From Tetraselmis striata (Eukaryota > Chlorophyta > Chlorodendrophyceae > Chlorodendrales > Chlorodendraceae): a stretch of DNA of 64,000 nucleotides. The stretch covers positions 124,001 through 188,000 of the forward strand of contig VCJN01000275.1 in the NCBI GenBank assembly GCA_006384855.1, read 5' to 3'. The notes under the pieces were generated by a model. It saw only the letters and a program-made list of their open reading frames with translations. It made no database searches and was not told the origin of the DNA. Positions 1 to 11,413 of this stretch are shown in pieces. Within the stretch, counting starts at the first letter, position 1. Every line of letters starts with the position of its first letter. The position numbers and the translations under genes were made by a program.

Positions 1-614
1 GAGATATAGCACCTGTAGTCATTAGGTAGGTAGAGCGGCGATGATAAATGCAGTATACTAGCTACTCAAGCAAGACTGAATGAGGGAAGACCAGAAACTG
101 CGCGAACGAGGTGGTTTAGTATTATTACGACGGCAGTGACGCAGGCCATCCGCCCCGCCATTTTTTATTATTTCATTATATTCATCTCGATGTATGGCGC
201 GGGGATGACGACTACGCCGGCAGGGTTTCAGAGCCACTAGCCCTGCTGATTTTTACAGCTCCGAAACCATGTGTTCATGTCTGCTGCCGCAGGTGTACGG
301 TAGTAGACAAGGCCGGCCCGCCTCGGCCAGGCTGGGTGGGTAGAGAACGCCAGAAGGAGGGAACAGCAGTTGATGTGAATCGTACATTTCAGGTAGGAGC
401 TTCTTGAATGCTAGATATTCTGGCAATGCAATGTGGAAAGCTGCCTTCTGGTATAGATAGTAGTCAGGCAGTCGGAATTCGTCCAATAAGACTATAAAAT
501 TGCGAATGTGCTGTCCGAGTGTGCTGACGTCACCTAGTAGCACGGCAAAGACAGTGGCTGCGGATGCTAGGCGTACACGGCTCCTCCTTGTCCTATTGTG
601 TAGCTCCATGGAGG
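1..614. other. Intergenic stretch with one unassigned short reading frame
   Basis: No recognised gene. A 118-codon open frame lies on the minus strand at 253-609, starting four bases beyond the stop codon of the ankyrin-kinase gene on the same strand. Its product has no motif I recognise and it could be 3' untranslated sequence of that gene. Confidence 0.3.
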
Positions 615-3600
615 CTACATGGAACAGCAGTTGGGTGGCTCTTGCCTCGGGCCTGTCTCAGCCACACCGCGCAGCTGGTCTGCGGCTTCCCTCAACGTGC
701 GGAATTCAACCTGCAGCCTGTCCGCCACACGATTGGACACCGCGACGGCCATCTCCTGCATCTGGCGATCCCGCAGCTCCGCATGCTCCCCATCCTCATT
801 GACCACACCCGGTAGTGTCCGGCTGTCAGGCATGACTGCACCAAGGGGCTCCCCGATGGCTTCAAGCATGGCAATCTTCCTCTTGAGCGCGTCGTTCTCT
901 TCCATGAGCCGCTTCTCTCTGGCCCGGGCAGCGCCCAGCAGCTCATGCTGCCCCTCAACCACCCGCTGCTGCACCTGGCTGCTCATCCCCATCAGCCGGC
1001 GCCCCTGGACCTCGAAGTCTGCCTTGTGCTTGGGGAGCACCCACGCAGACTCCCCGGCAGCGAACGCAGACCGCCCGCACCAGCCCCGTCCGCTTCCGCC
1101 AGTACGGGCCATGCGGAGATTGGTCGAAAATTGCCGCGAGCTCCCCCATCGTCCGCTTCACCAGGGCCTGCTGCTTGGAGTCGCCGGGCTGAGCGCCGTG
1201 ATCTGCCGAGAATTGTACTACCCCGGAGATCCGCTCCTCCAAGCCTTCCAGAGCCTCCTCAGCGGGACCGTCCATCTTGCTTGTCAGCCACTCCTTGGTC
1301 TCCTCGAATAGACCGCCGCCCGTGAGGGCATCCAGCTGCGACTCGAGCATGCCCATCACGTCCGGCACAGGCACACCCGCGAGCCGCCCTGCGCCTGCAG
1401 CCAGCTTCAGCACGGTGATGCCCACCTTCAGGTACGGGGCTGCCTTCTTCACCCATTCCCTGGCAAAGACCAGGCCGAAGCCCTTGCCAAAGTTGGTGTC
1501 CGCGAGGCTGAAGGTGATCGGGTCGACAAAGAAGATGTTCACCTCCTGCCCCATCCAGCCACCTGGGCGCAGGAGGCTCTTCCAGCGGCTGAGCCCGGTG
1601 TCGGGCGGGACCATGCACAAGAGGCCCGGGAAGTCCTTCGCGTCATCAAGCAGGTGGTGCAGCATGCTGGCTTGCGCGTTGAGCTTCTGCAGCATGGAGT
1701 CCATCTGGGCGTGGACGCCAGCGATTCCCACCCATGACTTCCCGCCGCGTCTCGCGCTGCTCCTGCCGCATGGCAGATACGTAGGTGTCCAGGCGCGCGA
1801 TGTCCGCAGACGTGGTGCCGTGGAAGAAGCCGTGCTTCAGAACATCCGACATGCCATTTGGGAACGCCGCCGCACGCTCGCCCGGGTCGCCGGCAAGCAG
1901 CTTCTCAAGCAGGTCCCGCAGCGGTTCCCGGCCTGGCGCATCCATGCCTGCCTCCGTCAAACAGTCGTCCCGCTTCCACTGATCCCAGCTCGCCAGTTTG
2001 TCCATATCGCCCTCGGCAATGTTGTCGTCCTGATCGGCATGCCACAGCTTCTTCCCCGTGGCCATGTGGAACATGACGACGCCAAAGCTCCACATGTCGT
2101 AGGCGGGATGAGCCGTGTAGCTTTGCAGCTCAGGCCGCCCTCCGCCGGCTCCAGGCGTCCGAAGAATACGCGCCATCTCAGGGGGGCAGTAGCCGCTGCT
2201 GGGCTCCTTGTCGCCAAACCCGGAGCCACTCATGCAGGAGGCATCTAAGTCAATCAGCTTCCAGTCCATCCCCACTCGCACAACGTTGAGCGGCTTGAAG
2301 TCGCCGTGGACGATCCCTCTCTTGTGCAGGTGCTTCAGAGCCTCGCCAATGCTGCTGCCGATGTCGCGCACCCTCACCCAGTTGTGCCCGGCAAAGCGCT
2401 CGTGAGTGAGAGCGGCGTCCAGCGTCCCGACGGCGCGGTCCATGACAATGCAGAAGCGGTACTCCACGGCCTCCTTGTCCCCCGGCGAAGAGCGCAGGGG
2501 CGGCAGGGCAGCGCCCACGGCCGGGACTCGGTGCAGCTCGGGCAGTTGGAGCCCCTGGCATGCGAGCTCCTCGCCCTGTTCCGCGTACGCGCACAGGACA
2601 GGGACTACGTGCTTGTCGCTCAGCCGCCGCTTCTTCCTCATTTCCAGCTCCTGCCGGAACTGCCGCGCACTCCGCATCAGCTTCAGGGCTACCCGGCCAT
2701 TGGAGTGCTCTGTGCAACAGCGAAAAAGGGGGCGCCAAGCGCAGGAGAGGAGTTTGGGGAAAGGGGGGGGGGGGGGGGGGGGGGCGAGGGAGTTGAGGAT
2801 TGGGTGGGGGGGGGGGAGTTGGCCTTACATTTCTTGGTTTTCCCAGCAGCAACGTGCACTTGTGGTCTCTCTATACATCTGCAAAAAACAGTGCATGCTG
2901 GAGCAACCCAAACATAGAGATGGGCTGCCGGCGCACCCACAATACCTTTCAGGGACTGGTTGCCAATGTCTGAGGCAAACATGACAATACACGTAGCTGA
3001 GGCATGCGCCGGCTCTGTGGACTCCAGCTGGTACTGCCCCAGGAACGACAGCTGGACGTCGATCTCTTTACGGACGGCGCCATCGGCGGCCTCAAAGAGT
3101 GTCAAACCCAACTCTGGCGGCGGCGTGGCACGGCTCTCCTGCTGCTGGTGATCCTGAATGCCTGGCTTCAGAGACGGCGCCGCGGCGCGGCTACCTGCAG
3201 GCGAGCGCTCCCTATTGGCACCCGAACCTGTGTGCCTCCCCTGCCCGGCCTCTAGCGTCTCCTGGGTGGGCCTCATGGGGCTCGTGAGAGCCGTGGCGAC
3301 AATGGGTGGAGGTGGTTGAATGACGCCCTGGGGAGTTGGGATGGCGTCGCCCTTCCGCCACTCCCGGAGCTCCGGGCGGCGCTTGACAATCTCCGCCACG
3401 ACGCCCTTCAGCTTTGGTTCCTTTACCAGAGCAAACAACAGGTGCGGGCAGGCGTCCACCAGCGAGATGGCGGTGTCCTTGCGCTTCGGCTGACGCAGCA
3501 GCCAATCCAGCAAACAATCCCAGCACCGCTCGTCTCGCGCGGCGTCTGGGTATTCGCGCAGGACGCTCTCAACTGCTCCAAAGCTCGACCGCTCGTTTTC

Positions 3601-5263
3601 CAGCAGCGCGTGAAAGACAGACATGCCGCGGTCTCCTGGGATAGGTATGGGAGCGGCTCCAGGGAAGTGGCTCAAAATGTGCGTGACCGTCTCCCCCGGC
3701 GATAACTGCATGGTGGCTGCCAGGTGGAGGGGCAGGCTGCCACCCGCCGTGCTCTGCTGGACGGCAGGCAGAGGAAACTCCTGATGGCTGCCCAGCTGCG
3801 ACGTTGCAGCGTCGACAGCGCCGGCGGCTGGCGGTGCTGGAGGTGAAATGTCCAACAGGAACTTCACGACTTCAGGCGACCCGCCGGCCGCTGCGGCATG
3901 GATAGGCAGGTGAGCCTCTTCTCCGGCCGCTGTGAAAACGGCGGCGCTGTTCTCAGCCACCAGCGCCTGAACAACAGATAGCAAGGTGTCAGCCTGGCGG
4001 GCGGCCAGGTGGAGGGCCGTGTGCCCGGAGGGAGTGGCAGCTTGGGCCGCTGCCGGGAAGCGGCGGAGCAGGTCGAGCGTGATGTCCGGAGGGGCCGCAC
4101 TCTCCGCTGCACGGTGCAACGGAAGGTATCCGTCCGAGTCCCGCCACTCCACTGCCTCAGGGCACTCGCCCAGCACGTGATTCACAATGTCTGACTGCAG
4201 AGAGGGACGGGGTTGGTTGCCCCGCAGGTGGTCCGTCTGAGTGCCAGGCTGTAAGGCTATGTGCAGCAGCGGCTTCTTCTTATACTTTGCCACGTCCCTT
4301 TTCTTATCCATCAGCAGGCGGACCACTGGCAGCGCGGCCCCAGTCTCGACAGCCATCTGCAAGGGCAGTAGATAGGGGTCGTCGCTGCGCTTGAGTAGCG
4401 CGCTGTCGTCCTCCTCCAGCAGCAGGGAGACAATGGGTAGACCTGCAGGAATTGTCGAGGGTTAGCGGGATATTAACGTTGCGCTCTGCTGCTGCCGCAT
4501 CCCGCAGCATGGTGTGTTGAGGGGATCAATGGAGCGAGGTGGCGAAGAAGGGGCGGGATTTGGGGTGCGTGGGTGGGATGGGTTGGGGTTGACCACCTGC
4601 CCCCGCCACTATGGCTTGATTGAGTGGCACGTGTCCGTCCTGACTCATTATGCTTATGGCCCCTGGGAACTCCCTCAACAGGGCCCTGACCACCTTAACG
4701 TCGATGTTTGGAGACTTGAGGGCAACGTTGAGCGCGTAGTCCAGCTCGTGGTCGCCCTTCTCCTTGGCCGCAGCTGGGTGCTGCCCCAGGATTTCGAGGA
4801 GGAGCTCTGTTGCCATAGGATGGTGCTTCAGAGCAAGGCACAGAGGGGGGCACCCCCCGCCCGAGAGTTCCTCAAGCGTCTTGGGCTTTGCCTGCCACAG
4901 CATTCTGGCAACCTCTGCTGAGCTGTACTGCAGAGCCAGGTGAAGCGGCAGGTCTGTGCTTGGGCAATCCACAGTCGCATCGTCGTCGCTGTCAATGTCT
5001 GAGTCTTCGCCCAGCTCCGCAAGCTCATCATCCAGGCCATGGGTGCGCTGCTCCAGGGCGTCACGGAAGGCATCAAGGATCTCACGCGTGACGTCGACAG
5101 GCAGCTCATACTCCACCGCGTGTTGTAGTGGCAGGTACCCCTTGTACATAACCGCAGCATCGCCGCGCCTCCCCCGCAGCACCTGCTGGACCTCCTCAGG
5201 CGGGGCATGCCGCGTGAGCGCCTCATGCAAGGGGGTAGGCTGATCACTGACAATTAGGGCCAT
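615..5263 (-). CDS. Ankyrin-repeat protein kinase with C-terminal extension, frame-broken in its 3' part
   Basis: Exon 1 (5263-4597) and exon 2 (4442-2946) encode about 720 residues of ankyrin-like repeats (for example DLPLHLALQ, LPLHRAAE, TALHLAA). Exon 3 starts at 2709 and encodes a kinase: the VALK lysine strand right at the junction, catalytic loop HGDFKPLN near 2308, DLD in place of DFG near 2251, PPE in place of APE, and DMWSFG near 2100. Introns 4443-4596 and 2710-2945 are GT-AG and join in phase; the second holds a 22-base C run in sense. After the kinase, coding continues as a helical domain and coiled coil to the stop at 615, but the frame changes near 1730 (in a G run) and near 1070. 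The breaks may be decay, sequencing error or unseen introns. The kinase fold and its K, D and D residues look intact. Such ankyrin-kinase fusions are presumed signalling proteins; the substrate is unknown. Confidence 0.8.
2763..2784. repeat. 22-base G homopolymer (C in sense) in an ankyrin-kinase intron
   Basis: Uninterrupted G run on the plus strand inside the intron 2710-2945 of a minus-strand gene. It belongs to a window-wide set of intronic homopolymers that read as C on the sense strand. Confidence 0.9.
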
Positions 5264-6339
5264 GTTGCAGGCTGGGCTTGGCCGGTGTCCCTTGCTTATT
5301 GGAGGTGCCGATCCAGTTAGGGCTCCTGTCAGCGCGACAGGCAGCGGCGCAGTAAGGTGTCTGCCGTTCCCTTCCCTTGCCTCGCAACTCCCCAGCGTGC
5401 AACGTAAACTCCCCTACTGATCGGTAATGGTACCTGCTATTCGAGCAAAGCACAGGCTTTTCAGCGCGGTGGGCAGCCCGTTTTCGAGCCAGCACACCTA
5501 ACACGACACACGGTATAGAGAGAGACACTTGCGCGGCGCGGCGAGAACTTTGACACAACTCGTACCACAAAGAGCAGTACTTAGAATAAGGACAGCGACG
5601 GCACGTAGCATCGGCCATCGTGGCAGCAGACTGTCACCACCAGCCCGCGATATGATGCCTGACACCTGTCGTTGCGAAGTGGCGTGCGGGACTCGGCCGC
5701 CATCGCGAGGCGCCGGGGGGGGGGCGCGGGGGGGCGGGGGGGGGGGGGGGGGGGCGCGGGGGGGATAGTGAAGCGAACGGGGCTGCGGGTCGGGCAAAGC
5801 CTGCAGCGAGTTGCGACTGCAGCTCTGCTAGCGCGGCAGCGTCTCTGGCGATCGCAGCATCGGTACTCCAACCTAAAAGATTCGGAATTAGGATCAAGTT
5901 TTCGCGACAGTCGTAGTGGCACACGGTCGGGGTGGCGGCGTGAGGCCGATTCAGCAGGGAAGCGCGCAGCAGTGCTCGATCGAATCGTTGCAAGGGCGGA
6001 TCGTGATTGCGATTTCGAGTTTCGAGAGCCAGTTCGAGCGCAGCTGTGTCACGCAACCGCGACGCCGCTACACCACCGCACAGCCCCGATGTCACTGTTC
6101 GAGGCATTTATCACCTGATGCTGGGTGGTGGTTCAACATCAGCCGCCGGTGTGGCGTACACCCGGCCATCGCCGCTGGGCGCACCAGCCGAGCGATTGTG
6201 CGCGCCTTCGAATGGTACACGAATGGATTGTGATTACATGTGCTAGACGCAACATGTTAAGGATTACTACCCTTCTTGGTTCTTGGCTCCTTGTCCTCCT
6301 GCTCGACCTTGGTTTCAGGCTTATGTCTCTCTTTTACTA
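5264..6339. other. Intergenic region upstream of the ankyrin-kinase, with a G-rich tract
   Basis: No recognisable gene. It holds a G-rich tract at 5715-5765, with runs interrupted only by single C, A or CGC units, which could form quadruplex structures. Open frames across it are low-complexity translations of this tract. The ankyrin-kinase promoter should lie in the 5264-5700 part, but I see no defined element. Confidence 0.4.
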
Positions 6340-6349
6340 CCCTGTATAC

Positions 6350-6425
6350 AAGGGACATCCCTTGTCCGCTCGTTAGAGCGGTCGTCTCGTACGCGACAGA
6401 CCCGGGTTCGATTCCTGGCCGATGT
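6350..6425 (+). other. tRNA-like sequence, threonine-type (CGU anticodon), degenerate
   Basis: A T arm at 6402-6418 (stem CCGGG/CCTGG, loop TTCGATT, a good B box) follows an anticodon arm at 6381-6397 (stem GTCGT/GCGAC, loop CTCGTAC with the invariant T and anticodon CGT). The D arm is shortened to GCTC-GTTA-GAGC, and the acceptor strand at 6419-6425 pairs only partly with upstream sequence. It is therefore a tRNA pseudogene or the head of a tRNA-derived SINE, not a convincing functional tRNA. It ends about 50 bases before the LINE-A insertion. Confidence 0.4.
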
Positions 6426-6476
6426 ATTTCGGCAATATCGGCCCGGCGTGTCCCGGGTTTACTACTCGGTTGATGC

Positions 6477-6489
6477 ATTAGCCCTTCGG
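6477..6489 (+). repeat. Left target-site duplication of LINE-A copy 1
   Basis: ATTAGCCCTTCGG, 13 bases, repeated perfectly at 9502-9514. The two copies bracket exactly the interval that is homologous to the second LINE-A copy. Confidence 0.88.
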
Positions 6490-9430
6490 CGGTGGCGTTG
6501 GGAGCACATCAGGGACCTAGACGTACCTTCATGGCGCCTGTGGGTGAACCGCTGCCTGGCGGGGCGGTGCCACTCGCGCACTGCGGCTTTCTTGGCGAGT
6601 GGCTCCGTCTTTGCGCTCCACAAGGACGACCCCGCCGCGCGCGAGGAGCGGGAAAAGAGCGGCGAGCCGCTGCGAGTACGCCCGCTCGGCGTCGGCTCCG
6701 TGCTGGTGCGCCTGGCCTCCGCCCACGCTCTGGGGCAAGTGGGTGCGGATGCGCGGGAGGTCATGGGCCCGGTGCAACGCAGCTTTCAGTCGGGAGCTGG
6801 CTGTGAGACGGCGTATATGAGCATGCGGGTGGCGCTGCAACTTTTCGGCGGGCGTGGTACTGGTGGGAAAGGACTACTACTCCTGGATATTCGGAATGCC
6901 TTCAATGAGGTATCCCGGGGTGCGATACTTTACGGCTTGCTTCAGCACCCGCGGCTACATGGCCTGATCCCTTTTTTCCAGATGTTGTACGATCGCCCTA
7001 GCGACCTGTACTACTACGCGACGGATGATCCCGGTACTTTGCGCGCCACCCTACAGTCTCGTACGGGTGTACGCCAGGGTGATGTCCTGGCCCCGCTATA
7101 CTTCTGCCTCGCTATCGCGGGCCCAGTGCAAGCGGTTGTGGCTCGTACCGCCGCTGATACTTTCTGCCAGAGTTTTGCGGATGATTGCGGCGCGGCCACT
7201 GCCGCGGCCCACGTTCCGCGCGTTTTCGACGAGTACTGCACGGAGCTTTCCAAAGTCGGACTGGTGGTACAGGACAGTAAGACGCGGTACGTTCGTCACC
7301 CCGGCGACAGCGAGTCCGAGTTGCGGACAGTACGGGAGAAGTTGGCCCCGGGAGGATTTCGGACCCCGGCCGATGATCCTGTCCAGGATGGCGCCGTGTA
7401 CCTGGGTGACCGGCGCGTTGGGGCGGCGCCGGGAGGCCCACGCCACACTGTTGGAGCGCATCGCCTCCTTTGGCACGTCGGGGTACGGCTGCCACCATGG
7501 GGCCATGCGGTTGCTGGTCGTATGCGCGGTGCGGCAGACTGGCTTCCTCAGCCGCATGATGCCGCCGTCGGAGCTGGACCCTTTCTTGGAGGCCGTGGAC
7601 GCCGCCAACATTTCGGCTGCGTTTTCGCTGCTTGGCCTGGACGCTTGCGACCAGTCTACACCGCGCATGGAGGCTGCAATCGTTCAGATGAGTATGCCCG
7701 CGGATTTTGGCGGTCTGAATCTGGCCTTGCTGCAGTCCGAGGCCCCTGCGGCGTTTTATTCCGCGCAATCGGTTGTCCTGCCAAAGCTGGTACGGGAGTA
7801 CGGGCCCGCTCTTGGCCCCTTATACGAGGCGGTCCGCGCCGAGGTGTCGTCTGTGGCTACGAGTGCTTTGCCATGGGCGCGTGAGACGCGCCGCGTGTAC
7901 GAGACTGTACGGGCCCTAACCACGTTACCGCAAGAAGATGTGCGGCGCGCACGCGCGGCGTATGGGCACGCCCACGAGATCTTCGAGTTACTTACGGTCA
8001 GTAATGCTACGACCACCGCTGCATCGGATCCAGCAGCTGGTACTACGACCCGTACGGGTACGAGCACTAGCAGAGGATTGCGCGTCACCACATCTCCTTT
8101 TACGGCCACTCCTCTTGGAGTTGGTACTGGTGAGGCCGCCTCTGCTGCCCAGCAATTGCTTCCTATCGGTGGTACGAGTACTGCCAATACCGTTACTACA
8201 TGCGCTTTTGTAGCTCTGAAGATACCGTCGCCGGGCGAATTAGTGGCACACCCTCCGTCAGCAGCCACTGTTTCCCTCCCAGAATCGCTGCCAGGTTCTA
8301 CTGCTCCGCCCTCGGGTACGGGTTCGGGTGCGACCTCCGATGATCAACCCACGACCAGGGTTGTCCAACGCCACCTCAGCCGTGCGATTCGCTTGCGTGA
8401 CTTCGTGGCCCTCGATCTCAGCTTCCAACGTACTGGTGCAGCGGCCTCGCGACTTGATACCCTGCGCCTGTACAGCGCGTGCGGGCCGGGCTCCCTATCG
8501 CTTTTCCAGTCGGATCACGAGTCCGCCCGCAAGATTCCCCATGCTGCTTATGCGGCCGCCGCTGCGCGGGTACTGGGCCTTTGCCCGCGCGGAGGTTCCG
8601 CGCTTGTCACTTGCCCTGGCCCAACGTGTGGTATTGATCCCTTATGGCTTCGCTCTACGGATGGCTCGAACCGGAGCGCTACGGATTTCATCGTGGATCA
8701 TCTACCCATATGCCCCGTAGCGAACTACAAGCACCGCATGCATACCGCTTTGAAGAATCTGTGGGCATCTGTGGCAATTGATGCGGGGGCGGTGCTTGAC
8801 CGGGACCGTTCGGGAGCCGGCGACTTGACCCTTGAGACCAGTGGGCTGCGCCCAGCGGACCGCTCGCGGCCGTCGGACCTGACGTTGGCGGGGTGGGGAG
8901 GGGCAGCGTGCGATTACATGATCGACTTCGCGTGCGTGTCCTCCACGACCCCCACTTGGAGCAACGACCCCCGCTGGTGCATCCCGGGAATCGCGGCGAC
9001 CGAGGCGGAGCATGCTAAGTTGGCAGCGGACCGGGCGTCTTCCGCCCCAGTGCAGGGTGTTCACCGGTACTACCCTTTTGTGGTTGAGGACCGCGGCCGA
9101 CTCGGGAAGTCCGCTTTGACTGTGGTCTACATCTTCGCGGTGCTGTTGGCTGTGCGCAACTTCCCTGGCGGTCCTTCCGCCCCGACCTCTTGCTTTCTTC
9201 GTGGTCAATCCGTTCAGGCACTTCGAAACTTTGTCGCCGGCCAACCTGCTGAGTTCCGCCGTCACCTGTCGCGCACACGGCGGGGGCTGTTGCAGCGGGT
9301 CTCGGCTTGCGTGCATGGTACCCTGGGCGGCATTCTCTCTGCCGGTGTGCAGATGGCCAAGTCTGATGCGTGTGCTCGTGCCCACTCTGCGTCTTCTCAT
9401 GTTACTGCTTCCACCCCGCAGTCGATGTAG
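6490..9430 (+). pseudogene. LINE-A reverse transcriptase with putative C-terminal endonuclease, frameshifted
   Basis: The first frame runs to about 7400 and holds RT motif A (LLLLDIRNAFNE, near 6875), motif B (GVRQGDVLAPL, near 7063) and motif C (FADDCG, near 7175). A 29-bp deletion relative to copy 2 at about 7403 throws the frame, and coding resumes in frame 2 to the stop at 9430. Near the C terminus a Cys/His cluster (CPGPTC near 8620, then HLPICP near 8700) precedes RPSDLTLAGW, IDFACVS and EAEHAKLA (8870-9030). That order resembles the zinc knuckle and PD-(D/E)XK restriction-like endonuclease of R2-type LINEs; this last assignment is inference. No apurinic endonuclease domain is visible. 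The copy is not functional. Confidence 0.8.
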
Positions 9431-9501
9431 AGGACCTTTTTGATTGCCTTTTATTTTGGTGATTTCCGATATCGCCTTCTGCTGCTAGCTCATGTAAGTA
9501 T
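6490..9501 (+). mobile_element. LINE-A copy 1, 5'-truncated non-LTR retrotransposon
   Basis: A 3,012-bp insertion flanked by perfect 13-bp duplications. Homology to the full-length copy (50324-56456, minus) starts at the left edge, so about the first 1.4 kb is missing, as expected of aborted target-primed reverse transcription. The 3' end is TGCTAGCTCATGTAA plus a short AT tail, shared with the other family members at 50.1 and 50.3 kb. It carries the reverse transcriptase reading frame annotated separately. Confidence 0.85.
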
Positions 9502-9514
9502 ATTAGCCCTTCGG
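9502..9514 (+). repeat. Right target-site duplication of LINE-A copy 1
   Basis: Perfect copy of ATTAGCCCTTCGG at 6477-6489, immediately after the element's short AT tail. Confidence 0.88.
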
Positions 9515-9614
9515 GGTTCGAATGAGGCAATGGTATAATGGCTATTCCAGACCTACGACTGCAGTTGGCGCACGAGGTCAAGTGCTGGGGCGGCTTCGGC
9601 CGATGTCCCGGGGC

Positions 9615-10685
9615 GAACTTTTCTTTACTTTTACTACCCTGTATCGTAATCCTTATTACTTCGCCGACTTCGGAGCTGTGCTGGTGACAGTGACGGCGAA
9701 ATTGTGCTTTTGGAACAAGGGCCGGCACGCCGCGTGCATCGCGCGCGCTCCGCTTAAGCAGACGGCCGTTAGGAATCATTTAACTAATTATTCAGCAACG
9801 CCTGCCGACAGTTGAACCAGCTGGAGAATTGTTGCCCTCCAACGGGCAACAACAGCCCCGGGAGCGACGGAAGAGGAAGATCAAGCGACATAGGCTCCTT
9901 TCATGTCGGCGCCTTCACATTACATTCGGCCTAGTGCCGCTATTGGAGTGGCCCGGGATTGTGTGCTGGGGAGAGCGTCCCTACTGCGTGGAGCGGCGGC
10001 TGGCTGGTGGCGATGCCTGGTCGGAGGCTACCACGGCGGTTCCCGCCTCTGTTGGCCCGTAGCTGGATTTCCTTCTGGATTTCCTTCTGGATTTCTGTGT
10101 GGATTTCTTGAATGTTGCGTCTAGCTCATGTAATCATAGGTCAGAGTGACTGTATTGAGCCGCGGGGGTCTTAGGAACCTCGGCTATCCCACTACAAATA
10201 GTTAGGAGGTCTGCAAAATCCGGCTTAGTTCCGTCGGCTTCAAATCGCTCACATATCGACAAGACTCCCATCTCGCCTCTACTCGCTCTGGCACCCATCA
10301 CCCCTGCCCGACCGTATCATGGCACCCGGCCCGAGTTGCCCGACAGGGGCGGAGGGGGGCGCTCACCTCGGAACCCCAGCAGCATTGGTGGCCGAGCATC
10401 ACTGTGTGGGAAGGGACGGACACTCGCGAGTGATTGGCGGCGCCGTTTGCTAAGCGCTGCCGAAGGGCACAAGACCTCTTTGTGGGCAGCATGGACGATG
10501 CAGCGCGGAGCTGACCATGTTGGCTTGCCACCTCGCGGGCTGAAAGCAATTAATTTTGTAGCCTTGAACTCAGCCGACCAGACACGTTATGTGACAATGT
10601 ATGACATCATGTGGGCGCGTATCTCGGGGAACGATCTGCCGCCGGCTCGGTACGGCGCACCGCAGTATGGTAGGCGTTGCATTCC
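9615..10685 (+). repeat. Left inverted terminal repeat of the DIRS-type element
   Basis: It matches the reverse complement of 18335-19230 along its length. Examples are GCCGACTTCGGAGCTGTG near 9663, CCCTCCAACGGG near 9835, AACCTCGGCTATCCCACTAC near 10174 and CGGTACGGCGCACCGCAG near 10648. It is longer than the right copy because of the 240-bp insertion at 9895-10134. Confidence 0.82.
9895..10134 (+). mobile_element. SINE-like 240-bp insertion sharing the LINE-A 3' tail
   Basis: Present in the left inverted repeat but absent from the corresponding place in the right one, and flanked by the direct repeat CATAGG (9889-9894 and 10135-10140). It ends in CTAGCTCATGTAA, the same 3' terminus as LINE-A, but its body is unrelated to LINE-A. 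Just before the tail is a short repeat of TGGATTTCCTTC (about 10070-10110). It looks like a nonautonomous element mobilised by LINE-A. I could not find clear tRNA A and B boxes in the body. Confidence 0.68.
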
Positions 10686-10739
10686 CTCTCACTCTAATCT
10701 CGCCTACACCCGCTCTTGCTTCCATCATCCTACCCGTTG

Positions 10740-10990
10740 GCTCCGTGACTCGTAGCGCGAGTTGCTCGACATGGGCGGAGGGGGACGCTCACCTTGGAGC
10801 CCCACCGGGGCTAGAGGGTGACAAGCGCATTGTGGGAGTGGACGGGCACACCGCGATTGATTTGCTACGCCACCTGCAGCTCGTTGCCGAAGTAGTCCGC
10901 GACTCCGTGAGCCACCGTTTGCGCCTCCAACCACAGAAGCCGCGACGATCGCCGCAGAATGACATCGACCGACACACCAACCGCCGAGCC
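10740..10990 (+). repeat. Second, partial copy of inverted-repeat sequence inside the DIRS element
   Basis: GGGCGGAGGGGGACGCTCACC near 10776 and the following 200 bases resemble 10347-10560 of the left terminal repeat in direct orientation, offset by about 430 bases. It may be a tandem duplication, or the equivalent of the internal complementary region of DIRS-1. The rest of 10990-11400 shows nothing recognisable. Confidence 0.5.
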
Positions 10991-11413
10991 ACGCCCCGTC
11001 GTTAGTGCATTGCAGCGCGACCAAGTACTATTGGTATCGGTGGTATAGGCCATCTAACGGAAAGCGGCCGTATTAATCTCGTACCGGTGATACCGTCGCG
11101 CCGCCGCGCACGACCATGATGCGTACGCCTACACGGACGAATAGTGACGCGCAGCATGTCGCGCTGCTACTGGCGCCCCGCCATGCGCAGCGCGTACACG
11201 CCGCAAGCATGCGTACCACACCAATGCCCAACTTCAGCGGCGATGTGACCCCACACCACATGCCGGAGAAGTACTAACATTGGTTGTGGCACCTTTCCAA
11301 TGGCCCAAATGATGTTGGAACACACTACATTTCATGCATGCAAAGGTGTGGGCAATCAATTATACAATATATATGTCGGTGATGGTGCGCCCATCTTCCA
11401 TGAGCATGCGCTG

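Noticed and set aside
9515..9600. Second tRNA gene after the LINE-A insertion
   Set aside because: GGTTCGAATGAGG and ATGGTATAATGG look like promoter boxes but are in the wrong order and no cloverleaf forms.
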